NCBI GenBank assembly: GCA_016178945.1
Contig: JACOSH010000182.1
Location: 1 to 38,488 of the forward strand
Reading direction: 5' to 3'
Source of the DNA: Acidobacteriota bacterium
Lineage (GTDB): Bacteria; Acidobacteriota; Terriglobia; Bryobacterales; Bryobacteraceae
Length of the DNA: 38,488 nt
The stretch's first letter is position 1. Each line of letters starts with the position of its first letter. This document shows, piece after piece, positions 19,023-28,323 of this stretch. Below the pieces are notes generated by a model, which was given only the letters and a program-made list of their open reading frames with translations, was not told the DNA's origin and made no database searches. The position numbers and the translations under genes are program-made.

Positions 19023-22000
19023 TCACACCGGAAGCAGCCAGCCGTTGGCGGGCTGACCGGTGATCCGCTCCAGCGCGAAAACATACCACTCGAGCTGAAG
19101 CTGGTACTTCTCCACCGATAACAGAGCATCGGTCTTGAAATCCAGCACTGTCCAAACGCCGTTCTCCAGAAAGGCCAGATCGATCACGCCCTCGAAGACG
19201 CGCTGCTCATCGAGCTTGAGCAGGACTGGCAATTCGCGATCGCAGCGCCCGGCGGCCGCGGCGCGGCGCAGCAGGGGATGGCCGAGCGCGGCCTGGACCG
19301 CCTCGGCCGCCGCGGCTATTTCCTCCTCGCTCGACCCCAGCACTCGCCCCTGGATCCGCACCAGAGCGAGACAGGCTTCCCGGTCCGCCGGGTCCAGAGC
19401 GATATCCCGCAGCACCGCATGCACCAGGGTCCCGAATCTCCGCCCGGAGGGGCGCTTAATGGGCCGCGCCGCCTCCGCCACCTGGGTTTTCGGCGTCCAG
19501 CCCGGCGGCAGCCCGGCGGCCTCGCTCGCGCGGAACGGCTGGAAGCGCGGGCGGCTACCTTGCTCCACGATCTTGGCTCGCCGCTCGCGCCACTGCTGGT
19601 AGCGGAGAATACTTTGGCCCGCCTCGCCGCCCGAATCCTCGGCCAGTATCTCCTCCTGGCGCAGCCCGAACTTGCCCGCTTCGTTCAATCGCAACTGGTG
19701 GGGATCCCACCAGACCACTTCATGTTCGCCGATGCGATGCAGGCCGGGCCGCACCGACCCGGCCGGCGGCCGCCCGATCTCCGAAGGGCGTTCGATGGCG
19801 GAGTCCTCGCCGAACCGAGGACATGCCGGCGCGGCCGCGGATTTGCGCGCCTGATTCTTGTCCGGATAGATGGCCTTGTGAAGCGGGGCGAGCCATCCGT
19901 CCAGCGGCTCGTCGCCGACCGCCGGGACCACCAGCAGGTCGCGAGCGCGCGTGGCGGCGACATAGGCGACTCGCACGCCCTCGGCCGCATCCCGCGCGCC
20001 TTCCCGGTCCTGGTGCTCCAACAGCTCGCGCGGCGTGCAGCCCAGCAGGCGCATCGCGCAGACATCGCCTTCCACATAACGGTCCGGTTGATAGGAGGCG
20101 AGGTTGGCGGTAATATCCGCCAGGATCACCACCGGGAACTCCAAACCTTTGGCGGTGTGGACGGTCATGATGCGGACGCCCTCGGCCCCTTCTTCGAGCA
20201 CCGGCGCTTCCACGGATTCCTGGCGCTCGGCCTGGGCGGACAATTCTTCGACAAAGCCCCGGAAGGAGATGCCGCCGCTCAGCTCGAAGGCGCGCGCCAG
20301 GTCGCAGACCCGATAGACATTGGCCAGAACCTGGTTGCCTCCGGGACGCAGGGCGAAACCGGCATGGGCGCGGGTGGCCTCGAGGAGCGCGTTCACGGTC
20401 CCGACGATCGGACGCCGATTGCGGCGGCGATGCAGGCCGGCCAGCAGCTCCAGGGCTTCGGCCAGGGGACGGAAGTCGCCGGCGAGATCCTCGGGCGGCT
20501 TGCGGAACGGATTGAGCGGCCCCACGTCCATGCGGAAGCGCAGCAGCAGGCTGTCCGGGATCGCGAACAGCGAGCCCTTGAGCGCGGCGAATACCGACAG
20601 CTCGTCGTCGGGCCACTCAATCGCCGTTAGAGCGGCGCGCAGGGTCTCGACCTCCTCGCGGCGGTGAAACGATCGCGCGCCCACCAGCAGGTGCGGGACG
20701 CCGCGCGCTTCGAGCGACCGCGTGTAATGGCGGGTGACATCCTGACCCCAATTCACGAAACGCCGGAACAGGATGCAGATGTGGCGTGAAGAGATGGGCA
20801 CGCGACCTTCAGGGTTTTCCGGATCGCGCACGGTCCAGCCGCTGGAGCCGAGCAGCCACTCGACGTAGGCGGCCACCGCGTCCGGCAGGCAGGCATCCAC
20901 CGAGCTCCGGGCGATCCGCTGCTTGCCGTACGGGGACGGCACGGGCAGCGCGACCAGCGCCGGTTGCGGCGCGCCGCTGAGGGCGTGCTCCTGAAGCGGG
21001 ACGTAGCTGGGCTGGCCGGTCTCCGGATCCCCGGTCATCTCCGGGGCAAAGGCCGCGTTGATGGCCTGCTGAAGGGGCCGGACGGCGCGAAAGCTCTTGG
21101 CCAGGCGCACCAGCCGCGCGCCGCGCGCCGTAAGACCCTCGACCACGGATTGGTACAGCAGCACGTCGGCGCGGCGGAAGCGGTAGATGGACTGCTTGGG
21201 ATCGCCGACCAGGAACAGCTTGCCGGGCGCGGGCGTCACTTTCCGCCAGTCCGCCTGGGCGGGGTCGGCGGATGCCAGCAGGAGCAGGATCTCGGCCTGA
21301 AGCGGATCGGTGTCCTGAAACTCATCCACGAAGATGTGGGTGAAACGCCCTTGCAGGTAGGCGCGGACCTCGGGGTTGTCGCGCACAAGGTTGCGCGCGC
21401 AAATCAGCAGATCGAGGAAGTCGAGCTTGCCCTCGCGGCGCTTCCGTTCGTTGTAGCGGGGGATCAGGTCGCGCAGCTCGGACCAGAGCAGGGCGGCCAG
21501 ATCGGCGTCGGCCCGCTCTTTGAAACCGGCCAGCGCCTGGAGAAGGCGGTCACGCGCTGTCACCGCCTCCTCGCGCGAGACCCGCTCGGCGAAGACGCCG
21601 CTGCCCTTGCGCCGGTCCGCCTTCAGGTCTTTCTCCAGCTTGATCAGCAGCCCTTCCAGCGCGAAGTAGTCCCGCGAGCGGACCTCTTCGGCCCGCGAAA
21701 TCCAGGTGCACAGATTCACCAGCGGCTGCAGGGCGCGCACCAGGTTGTCGTTGGTCCGCCGGCAGAGGGCCACCATCCCGTCCAGCAGTTGCACGTCCCG
21801 GACCAGGGCGTCAATCTCCTCCTCGATGTCGAGCGGATCGCGGCGCCAGGCGCCGGTGAAGTCGCGCCATTCCACCAGCTTGTGACCGGCCTCCTGGAGC
21901 TGCTCCAGGGGCGACCAGTCGTTCCCCTCGCGCGAGGCGATGCGGCTCAGGGCGCGCCGCAGGCCGGGCGACTCCTGGTCCAGCTTCTCCTGCATCCAGC

Positions 22001-22439
22001 GCCGGAAGACCTGCTCGAACAGGCGCGGCGCTTCCAGCTCATTCATATCGCCGAAGGCCGGATCGACTACCGCCTCCACCGGCCGCTCGCGCAGGATCTC
22101 GGCGCAGAAGGAGTGAATGGTGCCGGCGTGCGCCTCCTCCAGGCGCGCCACGGCCTCCTCCAAGCGCCGGGTTTCGATGGGATCGGCGGTTGCGGCGCGG
22201 GCGCGATCCAGCTCCTGGCGCAAACGCAGTTTCAGCTCGCCGGCCGCCTTGCGCGTGAAGGTCACGGCCACGATCTGGTCGATGGTGGCGCGGCCCTGCT
22301 GCAGCACCGCCACGATCCTCCGTACCAGCTCGGAAGTCTTGCCGGTGCCCGCCGCCGCCTCCACCACCAGACTCTCGTCCAGCGCCTCGCGGATGATCTG
22401 GCGGGCGCGCGCGTCGTCGATCTGGATGGCGGGAGTCAT
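19023..22439 (-). CDS. UvrD/Rep-type helicase with RecB-like nuclease (AddA-like)
   Basis: 1,138 residues. Walker A is VVEAAAGTGKTSELVRRI near residue 25-42. Other helicase motifs are VTFTRKAAGELK (Ia), IHSFCAEILRE, FLDLLICAR, IFVDEFQDTDPLQAEIL (II, DEFQ), FLVGDPKQSIYRFRRAD (III), MTVHTAKGLEFPVVILAD (V) and RVAYVAATRARDLLVV (VI). The C-terminal nuclease domain has GTLVHAVLRD, FEGVIDLAF and TVLDFKTD, the D...D-x-K site of RecB-family nucleases. It acts with the next protein in double-strand-break end resection. Its ATG overlaps the addB-like stop by 4 nt, so translation is coupled. No Chi-recognition claim is made. Confidence 0.9.
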   Translation of the reverse strand: MTPAIQIDDARARQIIREALDESLVVEAAAGTGKTSELVRRIVAVLQQGRATIDQIVAVTFTRKAAGELKLRLRQELDRARAATADPIETRRLEEAVARLEEAHAGTIHSFCAEILRERPVEAVVDPAFGDMNELEAPRLFEQVFRRWMQEKLDQESPGLRRALSRIASREGNDWSPLEQLQEAGHKLVEWRDFTGAWRRDPLDIEEEIDALVRDVQLLDGMVALCRRTNDNLVRALQPLVNLCTWISRAEEVRSRDYFALEGLLIKLEKDLKADRRKGSGVFAERVSREEAVTARDRLLQALAGFKERADADLAALLWSELRDLIPRYNERKRREGKLDFLDLLICARNLVRDNPEVRAYLQGRFTHIFVDEFQDTDPLQAEILLLLASADPAQADWRKVTPAPGKLFLVGDPKQSIYRFRRADVLLYQSVVEGLTARGARLVRLAKSFRAVRPLQQAINAAFAPEMTGDPETGQPSYVPLQEHALSGAPQPALVALPVPSPYGKQRIARSSVDACLPDAVAAYVEWLLGSSGWTVRDPENPEGRVPISSRHICILFRRFVNWGQDVTRHYTRSLEARGVPHLLVGARSFHRREEVETLRAALTAIEWPDDELSVFAALKGSLFAIPDSLLLRFRMDVGPLNPFRKPPEDLAGDFRPLAEALELLAGLHRRRNRRPIVGTVNALLEATRAHAGFALRPGGNQVLANVYRVCDLARAFELSGGISFRGFVEELSAQAERQESVEAPVLEEGAEGVRIMTVHTAKGLEFPVVILADITANLASYQPDRYVEGDVCAMRLLGCTPRELLEHQDREGARDAAEGVRVAYVAATRARDLLVVPAVGDEPLDGWLAPLHKAIYPDKNQARKSAAAPACPRFGEDSAIERPSEIGRPPAGSVRPGLHRIGEHEVVWWDPHQLRLNEAGKFGLRQEEILAEDSGGEAGQSILRYQQWRERRAKIVEQGSRPRFQPFRASEAAGLPPGWTPKTQVAEAARPIKRPSGRRFGTLVHAVLRDIALDPADREACLALVRIQGRVLGSSEEEIAAAAEAVQAALGHPLLRRAAAAGRCDRELPVLLKLDEQRVFEGVIDLAFLENGVWTVLDFKTDALLSVEKYQLQLEWYVFALERITGQPANGWLLPV

Positions 22440-25400
22440 GGCATATTCCGGATGGTCTGCAGCGCCACCAGCGCGTCTTTCTTTTTCTGGCGCACGCGTT
22501 GCTCTTCGTAGGGGCCGCAGATGGGGCGGTAGTCGCAGTACTCGCAGGCGTCGGGGCGCGGGGCCGCGGGCAGGAATCCCTCTTCAATCGAAGCGTCGAT
22601 CAGGCGCAAGGCTTCTTTCAGATAGGCGCGGCTTTGCGGGACCACCGGGATCTCGACCTGGGTGTAGTTGCCGCGCTGGGTGCAATAGTACAGGAGGCCG
22701 GAGTGCGCGGTCTTATCCAGCATCTGCTCCGCCGCCAGGGAGTAGAGGAGCGGTTGAAGGGCTTCGCCGCCCCCCACGTAGGCCGGCTCAGGCCAAGGCG
22801 CTTTCCCGGTCTTGTGGTCGGTGACCCGCAGCGCGCCGGAGGCGTGGACCTCCACCAGGTCGATCGAGCCGCGCAGCCGGATGCCATCGAAGATCCGGAC
22901 TTCCTCCCGGCGGCTGCCGGGATCGCGCTCCTGGCCTGCGTGCATCCCAAAGGCCAGCTCGAAGTGCGCGGGCCTCCACACCGCGTGAATCGGGACGAGC
23001 TGGCGGATCCAGGCGCGGAGGTCGGTGCGCAAATTCTCCATCTCGCTGTCCCAGACGCGAGGGATGGCGGGCGCCAGGTCCTCCTTGTACTCCGCGGCGA
23101 CCCGATCCAGCACCCCATCGGCGACGTCCAGCACCCGGTCCAGGTTGGCCGGTGCGACCGGCAGCAGACCGCCGGCCTCCAGTTCGCGGAAGATCCGGAA
23201 CTGCGCGGCGTGGAACAGGCCGCCGCGGGTGAGCGGGTCGAGCTGTTCGAGCGGCGCGGCTTGTTCGCGGGCGCGCAGCCCGTGGATCGCCGACAGCAGA
23301 AAGCGATAGGGGCAGGCGGCGAATTGCTGGAGCCCGGAGGCGGAGTAGGGGCGCTGGCTCAAGCGGTGCCGCGCCAGGACCGCGGCCGTGGCCGCATCGG
23401 GCGAGACGATGCCATCGGCCTCCGACCAGAAGTTTCTCCAGCGCCGGCCGCGCGTCCGAAGCGAGCGCGCCAGGTGCGGATTGGCTTCCAGCAGATACTT
23501 GCCGTGGCCGCGCCTGGAGCCGGCGGGAGCGTGCAACAGCGGCTCCAGCAGCGCCAGGTCATGCTCGGCGTCGTCGATGGCGTCCTGGGGATCGGGCGGC
23601 GCCGGCCAGCCGAGACGCGAGGCCGAGGCCTGCGCCGCGCGTTTCTCCAGCATCCGCAGGTCCGGCAGATGGCCCTCGGCGGCGCGCAGCACCTCCAGGG
23701 CGTAGAAGGAGGGAACGCGGGTTCGCCCCTGGATGGCATCGGTGCGGGGATAGGAAACCAGCAGCTTGGAACGCGCGACTCCCGCCGCCAGGCGAAGCAG
23801 CAGACGCTCGCGGAGGATGCGATCCTGCTGAACGATCAGGTGTTGCGAGTCCATGGCCCGCCGATGATCGTCCAGCAGGAGGGGATCCTCCGCGGTCTTG
23901 CGGGGAAACAGGCCCTCAGCCAGGCCCGGAAGAAAAACCACCTCGAAGGAGCGCGCCGCGGCTTCCGCGATCGAGGAGACAAACACGCGGCCGTAGCGGC
24001 TGGCCGGCGGCTCGCGGCGCAGGAAGCGCAGCCGCTCCGACAGCACGGCGCGAACTTCGTCGATGCCCACCGGCCCGACTTCGGCCATGGGATTCAATTC
24101 GGCGAGCACGCCCGCCACCGGCTCCGGCGCACGCAGGGCCATGCCCGCCAGACGCGACAGCGCCTCCAGCCACTGGCCCCAAGAAGCCTGCGCGGGAAGA
24201 GCGTCCAAGGCGTCGATCAGCGGCAGCGCGAACTGCTCCAGGGCGCGCAGGCGCTCGATCTGGCGCTCGAGATGATGGCGGCGCGGCTCGTCCTCCCCTC
24301 GGAGTCCCCGCAGTTGAACCTGGAATTCGGCTTCCAGCCCGCGCAGACGGCGGCGCCACCGGTCGTAACCGCCGATCACGGCCGCGTCCACCAGGAGCTT
24401 CTCCCAACCGGACGGCGCGCGCAGGGTTCCGGCGATCACAGGCGAATCGTCCGTCTCCGGTTCGAGCGCCGGCGCCGCCGCGCTGGATTCGACGGCTCTT
24501 GCGCCCGTGTGGACCTCGTCCTCGGAGGCCGCCCAAACTTCCGGGGCCGCCTGGCGCGGCGCCTGTCCCAACGAGAGGTACTCGGCGAATCGCGAAGCCG
24601 CCAGATTCTGCGCCTTGCATTCCAGCAGCGCCAGGAACGCTCGGCCGGCCGGGTCGGGACGCAGAGCGCCGCGCGTGAAGTAGGCGGGGATGCGGGCGCG
24701 GCGCAGCGCGTCTTCCACCAGCGGCAGGTAGTCGTCCGGGCCGCGCAGCAGGATGGCCATCTCGTCGAAGGGCATCCCCGCGGCCGCCAGCGCCGCGATA
24801 CGACGCGCGATCTCGACGCACTCCAGTCCCTCGCCGGCCGCCGAGTAGAACTCGACGCTCGAGTCGGCGGCCTGAGGCGGCGGCGATTGGGGCAAGAAGA
24901 CAAAACGACGGACCCGCTCCAGAGCGTTGTGCGGCCCGCCGGAATCGAGAGACTCGGCGGCGGCGCCCAGCGTTTCCTCCAACCCGCGGATGGCCGTGTC
25001 GTCGCCCGCCAGCGCCGTGGCCAGGAGCGAGGGCGCGAGCGCCGCGATCTTGCGCGCCAGCGCCCGCTCGCATGCCGAAAGGAGCGGCACATCCAGCAGC
25101 AGCGTGGGCAGGCCCAGCAGCCGGTGGCGGTCCACCTCGGCGGCCAGCCTGTAGATGGCGGCCAGATCGGCGAGCCGGCGCTCGGCCAGTTCCCGCTCGT
25201 AGCGCTCGAGCAGCAGCGCCAGATCCTTGCCTGGGGCGCCGCGCCGCTCGAGCCGGGCGGGCGTGACCTCCGCCAGACGCAGCTCCGCCAACGTCGACGC
25301 CAGGGCGCGCGGAAATCCGGGCATGCCGGCGACCGGCGCGAAGTAGGCGAGCCGTGCCGGCGCCAGATGCACGACGCGGGCGGCCAACGCCTCCGAGCCC

Positions 25401-25663
25401 AGGCGGCTGAGCGGCGCAAGTCCTTCGCCCGCGAACCAATCCGCGGCCAGCGTCGCGGCGAGTTGCGGAAGCGTCAGGCACTGGAGGCCGAGCAGGCCGC
25501 CGCCGCTCGGGCAGCCCGCGCGGGTGAAGTCATCGCCGGCGCCGCGCGCCGGAACCAGCACCAGCGCGCCGGACTCGCCGGCCAGACCCGACAGCTCGCG
25601 CCAGGCCCAGGCCAAGCGCGCTTGATTGGAGGAGGAGACGGCGATGCGGGGAGAGGATGCCAC
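22436..25663 (-). CDS. AddB-like helicase-nuclease subunit with Fe-S-type cysteines
   Basis: About 1,075 residues. The N-terminus RIAVSSSNQARLAWAWRELS is a degenerate helicase-like domain without a good Walker A. Inner family segments include EFYSAAGEGLECVEIARRIA and VVFLPGLAEGLFPRK. The C-terminal PD-(D/E)XK domain has FAACPYRFLLSAIHGL, LRGSIDLVEV and LRVTDHKTGKAPWP, ending with CEYCDYRPICG. The lone Cys before the nuclease and the three after it fit the 4Fe-4S cluster of AddB-type nucleases. It is the partner of the AddA-like protein downstream. The start is uncertain: GTG 25663 or TTG 25678; neither has an RBS and both abut the terminator of the upstream mini-gene. Confidence 0.85.
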   Translation of the reverse strand: MASSPRIAVSSSNQARLAWAWRELSGLAGESGALVLVPARGAGDDFTRAGCPSGGGLLGLQCLTLPQLAATLAADWFAGEGLAPLSRLGSEALAARVVHLAPARLAYFAPVAGMPGFPRALASTLAELRLAEVTPARLERRGAPGKDLALLLERYERELAERRLADLAAIYRLAAEVDRHRLLGLPTLLLDVPLLSACERALARKIAALAPSLLATALAGDDTAIRGLEETLGAAAESLDSGGPHNALERVRRFVFLPQSPPPQAADSSVEFYSAAGEGLECVEIARRIAALAAAGMPFDEMAILLRGPDDYLPLVEDALRRARIPAYFTRGALRPDPAGRAFLALLECKAQNLAASRFAEYLSLGQAPRQAAPEVWAASEDEVHTGARAVESSAAAPALEPETDDSPVIAGTLRAPSGWEKLLVDAAVIGGYDRWRRRLRGLEAEFQVQLRGLRGEDEPRRHHLERQIERLRALEQFALPLIDALDALPAQASWGQWLEALSRLAGMALRAPEPVAGVLAELNPMAEVGPVGIDEVRAVLSERLRFLRREPPASRYGRVFVSSIAEAAARSFEVVFLPGLAEGLFPRKTAEDPLLLDDHRRAMDSQHLIVQQDRILRERLLLRLAAGVARSKLLVSYPRTDAIQGRTRVPSFYALEVLRAAEGHLPDLRMLEKRAAQASASRLGWPAPPDPQDAIDDAEHDLALLEPLLHAPAGSRRGHGKYLLEANPHLARSLRTRGRRWRNFWSEADGIVSPDAATAAVLARHRLSQRPYSASGLQQFAACPYRFLLSAIHGLRAREQAAPLEQLDPLTRGGLFHAAQFRIFRELEAGGLLPVAPANLDRVLDVADGVLDRVAAEYKEDLAPAIPRVWDSEMENLRTDLRAWIRQLVPIHAVWRPAHFELAFGMHAGQERDPGSRREEVRIFDGIRLRGSIDLVEVHASGALRVTDHKTGKAPWPEPAYVGGGEALQPLLYSLAAEQMLDKTAHSGLLYYCTQRGNYTQVEIPVVPQSRAYLKEALRLIDASIEEGFLPAAPRPDACEYCDYRPICGPYEEQRVRQKKKDALVALQTIRNMP

Positions 25664-25679
25664 TGAGGTCCAGGCCAAT

Positions 25680-25707
25680 AAAAAAGCCCCCGATTCCTCG
25701 GGGGCTC
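25680..25707 (-). terminator. Strong intrinsic terminator of the mini-gene
   Basis: On the minus strand the stem AGCCCCCGA / TCGGGGGCT (9 bp, loop GGAA) is followed directly by TTTTTTATT. This is a textbook Rho-independent terminator lying 34 nt after the 21-codon ORF and immediately before the AddB-like gene, so the helicase genes need either read-through or their own promoter. Confidence 0.9.
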
Positions 25708-25740
25708 TTGAGTACCGGTCCCTGGTCGGGACTCCGCCAG

Positions 25741-25806
25741 CTACTTCCCTTTCTTCTTCGGGGCAGCTTTCTTCTTCGGGGCGGCCTTCTTGGCTGCGTT
25801 CTTCAT
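25741..25806 (-). CDS. 21-residue Lys/Ala/Pro-rich basic peptide
   Basis: ATG to TAG encodes MKNAAKKAAPKKK and then AAPKKKGK: ten lysines in 21 residues with a repeated AAPKKK unit and no acidic residue, resembling the tails of histone H1-like bacterial proteins. It is not an accidental ORF in the usual sense: TTAGGGAG (SD-like) lies about 9 nt before the ATG, a near-consensus sigma-70 promoter and a 5' hairpin are upstream, and a strong terminator follows. A nucleic-acid-binding role is inference from charge only. The transcript could instead be a small RNA whose ORF is incidental, but the regular repeat and correctly placed RBS favour translation. Confidence 0.68.
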   Translation of the reverse strand: MKNAAKKAAPKKKAAPKKKGK

Positions 25807-25832
25807 CGATTGATTCTCCCTAACATCAGATT

Positions 25833-25851
25833 TTGCGATTCGAAATCGCAA
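25833..25851 (-). promoter_or_regulatory. Inverted repeat at the 5' end of the mini-gene transcript
   Basis: TTGCGATT-CGA-AATCGCAA has 8-bp perfect arms and a 3-nt loop. It begins only a few nucleotides after the predicted transcription start (about 25854). It could be a 5' stabilising hairpin in the RNA or an operator in DNA. Confidence 0.7.
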
Positions 25852-25860
25852 TGTGATTCA

Positions 25861-25889
25861 TTTATAAGACTCTTCGGGCCGGATGTCAA
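25861..25889 (-). promoter_or_regulatory. Near-consensus sigma-70 promoter of the mini-gene
   Basis: On the minus strand TTGACA (25889-25884), a 17-nt spacer and TATAAA (25866-25861). It is the best housekeeping promoter seen in the window and points at the 21-codon ORF. Confidence 0.85.
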
Positions 25890-25994
25890 GAAAAAAATGA
25901 GGCCGCCGCCGGGGGCGCTCCCCTTGCGGGAGAGGGCGGAAGGCGTCGAAACGCCCGTGAGCGAAAATGTTTCAGGCCACAAACGGTTCCGGAG

Positions 25995-26009
25995 GCCCGG
26001 AAACCGGGC
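25995..26009. terminator. GC hairpin after lctP
   Basis: GCCCGG-AAA-CCGGGC is a perfect 6-bp stem starting 10 nt beyond the lctP stop. No U-tract follows on the minus strand, so terminator function is only suggested. The rest of 25890-26018 shows no coding signal. Confidence 0.4.
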
Positions 26010-26018
26010 TTGCGGCGA

Positions 26019-27662
26019 TCACTGGCCCCAGGTTCTGCCCGAAGGGATCCAGTCCTGCCCCAGGTAGGCGTAGACCGACACGATGAGACCGACGATCGCC
26101 GCCAGCAGGATGGAATGACGGAGCACGGCGCGGAACAGATCGCCTTCCCGGCCCGTCTCACCCACCGCGGCGCAGGCCACGATGATGGACTGCGCGTCGA
26201 TCATCTTCCCCATCACGCCGCCGGCGGAGTTGGCCGCGGCCATCAGGACCGGGCTCAGCCCCAGCCGGTTGGCGGTGATCACCTGGAGCGAGCCGAACAG
26301 GGCGTTGGAGCCGGCGTCGGTGCCGGTGAGAGCCACTCCCAGCCATCCGAGCATCGTGCCGAAGAACGGAAACAGCGCGCCGGTGTGGGTCATGGCCAGT
26401 CCCATCACGGCGTCCATCCCGGAGTAGCGCGTGACGAAACCCAGGCCGAGCATGGCCAGGATCGCGGCCATGCTGAAGCGCATGCGATGGCAGGTGCGGA
26501 GGAAGATCGACAGGGTGCCCTTCAGGCTCAGCCCGAGGATAGGGCCGGAGATCAGCCCGGCGAGGAATGTCGCGGTGCCGATGGCCGACAGCCAGGCCAG
26601 ATCGAAGGCCGCCGGTTCCAGATGCGGCTTCGACACCACCGGCGCGACGCGCTGGACGAGCTGATGCAGACCCGGCACGGGAAGCGAGTAGGTGGTGCGG
26701 TCCAGCAGGTTCTTCACCGCGGGCGTCCCCCACAGGATCACCAGCAGGGAGAGCAACAGGAAGGGCGACCAGGCATGCAGGATTTGGGCCGGGGTGTGGC
26801 TCCGCGCCGTCGCGGTTGGGTCCGGCTCGTTGGGATAGCGCCAAATCGCGGCCGGCTTCCACGCTTTGAAGAACAACGCCAGCGCGACCAGGGTCGCCAT
26901 GCCGCCGATGATGTCCACGAGGGCCGAGTCGCGGAAGTTCGACCAGTAGAACTGGATCGCCGCGAAGACGCCGCCGCACACCAGCAGGCCGGGCCAGACA
27001 GCCAGCGTGTTGGCCCACGAGGTCATCGATCGCACCAGCCAGAAGGGCAGGATCAGGGCGGTCCACGGCAGGATGCGGCCGATGGTCGCGCTCAGCTCCG
27101 CGTCGCCGAGTCCGGTGACGGCGACCAGCGTGCGCACCGGATTCCCCACGCCGCCGAAGGCCACCGGCGAGGTGTTGGCGATCAGGCAGAGAACGGCCGC
27201 GGCGAAGGGCTGGAATCCGAGGCCCACCATCATGGCTCCGGCGATGGCGACCGGCGCTCCACCGCCGCCCGCGCCTTCCAGCACCGCGCCGAAGGCGAAG
27301 GCGATCAGCAGCACCTGGAGCCGGCGGTCGGCCGTGATGCCCCCGATGGATTCCTTGATCACCTCGAAGTGGCCGGTCTCCACTGTCAGCTCATAGACCC
27401 ACACCGCGCAGAGCAGGGTCCAGGCGATGCGGATGACCGCGTACACCAGGCCATGGGCGACGGCGCCGGCCACCATTGGAACGGGCATGCCGAAGACGAA
27501 TGCGGCGAGCAGGATGGCCACCACAAAGGCGTAGACCGCCGCCAGGTGTGCGAGAATCTTCTTGACCGCCAGCAGGTAGAACAGCAGCAGGACGGGAGTA
27601 GCCGCCAGCGCGGTGGAGAGCCACGCGTTGTGGAGCGGGTCGTAGTTCTGAGTCCAGATCAT
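26019..27662 (-). CDS. lctP: L-lactate permease family transporter
   Basis: 547 residues, the normal LctP length. It starts [20 protein letters not shown], typical of the family, and has about 12-14 hydrophobic helices. Conserved stretches include [35 protein letters not shown] and, near the C-terminus, [20 protein letters not shown] and [16 protein letters not shown]. It imports lactate, possibly also glycolate, with protons. No lactate dehydrogenase genes are nearby. The ATG (27662-27660) overlaps the ATG of divergent rlpA (27661-27663) within CATG, so each promoter must lie inside the other gene. In-frame codons further upstream lie inside rlpA and were rejected. Confidence 0.92.
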   Translation of the reverse strand: MIWTQNYDPLHNAWLSTALAATPVLLLFYLLAVKKILAHLAAVYAFVVAILLAAFVFGMPVPMVAGAVAHGLVYAVIRIAWTLLCAVWVYELTVETGHFEVIKESIGGITADRRLQVLLIAFAFGAVLEGAGGGGAPVAIAGAMMVGLGFQPFAAAVLCLIANTSPVAFGGVGNPVRTLVAVTGLGDAELSATIGRILPWTALILPFWLVRSMTSWANTLAVWPGLLVCGGVFAAIQFYWSNFRDSALVDIIGGMATLVALALFFKAWKPAAIWRYPNEPDPTATARSHTPAQILHAWSPFLLLSLLVILWGTPAVKNLLDRTTYSLPVPGLHQLVQRVAPVVSKPHLEPAAFDLAWLSAIGTATFLAGLISGPILGLSLKGTLSIFLRTCHRMRFSMAAILAMLGLGFVTRYSGMDAVMGLAMTHTGALFPFFGTMLGWLGVALTGTDAGSNALFGSLQVITANRLGLSPVLMAAANSAGGVMGKMIDAQSIIVACAAVGETGREGDLFRAVLRHSILLAAIVGLIVSVYAYLGQDWIPSGRTWGQ

Positions 27663-28311
27663 GACGAAGCGCCTGATCGTATCACATCTTGCTCTGGCGG
27701 TTATCTGGATCTCGGGAGGATGCGCCAAGAGGCGGCCGGTGGCCGTGGCCGTCCCCCTTCCTCCGGGCGGGCAAGAGACGGGCGTCGCCAGTTGGTACGG
27801 CCATCCCTATCACGGACGCCAGGCGGCCAGCGGCGAGATCTACGACATGGATCAACTGACCGCGGCGCATCGCACGCTGCCGTTCGGGACCTGGGTGCGG
27901 GTCGAGAACCTGGATAACGGAAAGAGCGTGGAGGTGCGAATCAACGACCGCGGTCCGTTTGTCGAGGGGCGCATCATCGACCTGTCGCGCGCCGCCGCCG
28001 AGGCGATCGGCATGGTGGGGCCCGGCACCGCCAAGGTCCGGCTCGAAGTGATCCCACCCAAAGCCTTGGAGGCGGCGCGGTTTGCCGTGCAGGTGGGAGT
28101 CTTCTCCGATCTCGACAACGCCGAACGGATGCGCACCCAAATGGAGCGGCGATACGGCAGCGCGCGTCTGCTGCCGAGGCCGGGTGACCCGGCGCGGTGG
28201 CGCGTGCTGGTCGGCGCGCTGCCGGCCCAGGAATCCGCCGAAGCGCTGGCCGCCGTCATCCGCAAGGAGGAAGTCAAGGACGCCTTCGTGGTGCGGCTCG
28301 ACGAACCCTGA
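27661..28311 (+). CDS. rlpA: RlpA-like septal lytic transglycosylase with SPOR domain
   Basis: 216 residues. The leader [20 protein letters not shown] ends in an imperfect lipobox, suggesting an outer-membrane lipoprotein with Cys21. The double-psi beta-barrel (about residues 38-135) shows [38 protein letters not shown] and [18 protein letters not shown], with the acidic and His positions (GE...AAHR) used by RlpA transglycosylases. A C-terminal SPOR domain ([17 protein letters not shown] to the end) binds denuded septal peptidoglycan. It acts in cell division on glycan lacking stem peptides. No SD is visible. Start codons overlap with divergent lctP, which is unusual. Confidence 0.9.
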   Translation: MTKRLIVSHLALAVIWISGGCAKRRPVAVAVPLPPGGQETGVASWYGHPYHGRQAASGEIYDMDQLTAAHRTLPFGTWVRVENLDNGKSVEVRINDRGPFVEGRIIDLSRAAAEAIGMVGPGTAKVRLEVIPPKALEAARFAVQVGVFSDLDNAERMRTQMERRYGSARLLPRPGDPARWRVLVGALPAQESAEALAAVIRKEEVKDAFVVRLDEP

Positions 28312-28323
28312 TCTTCCGGCGAT

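Noticed and set aside
20964-22511. Plus-strand open frame of 515 codons opposite the AddA-like gene
   Set aside because: Antisense to well-conserved helicase motifs; low-complexity translation.
22499-25666. Plus-strand open frame of 1,055 codons opposite the AddB-like gene
   Set aside because: Antisense shadow with Gln/Arg/Gly-rich composition and no recognisable motif; the minus strand has nuclease and Fe-S motifs.
26010-27917. Plus-strand open frame of 635 codons opposite lctP
   Set aside because: Shadow with Gln/His/Arg/Asp-rich translation; lctP on the other strand is full length with family motifs.
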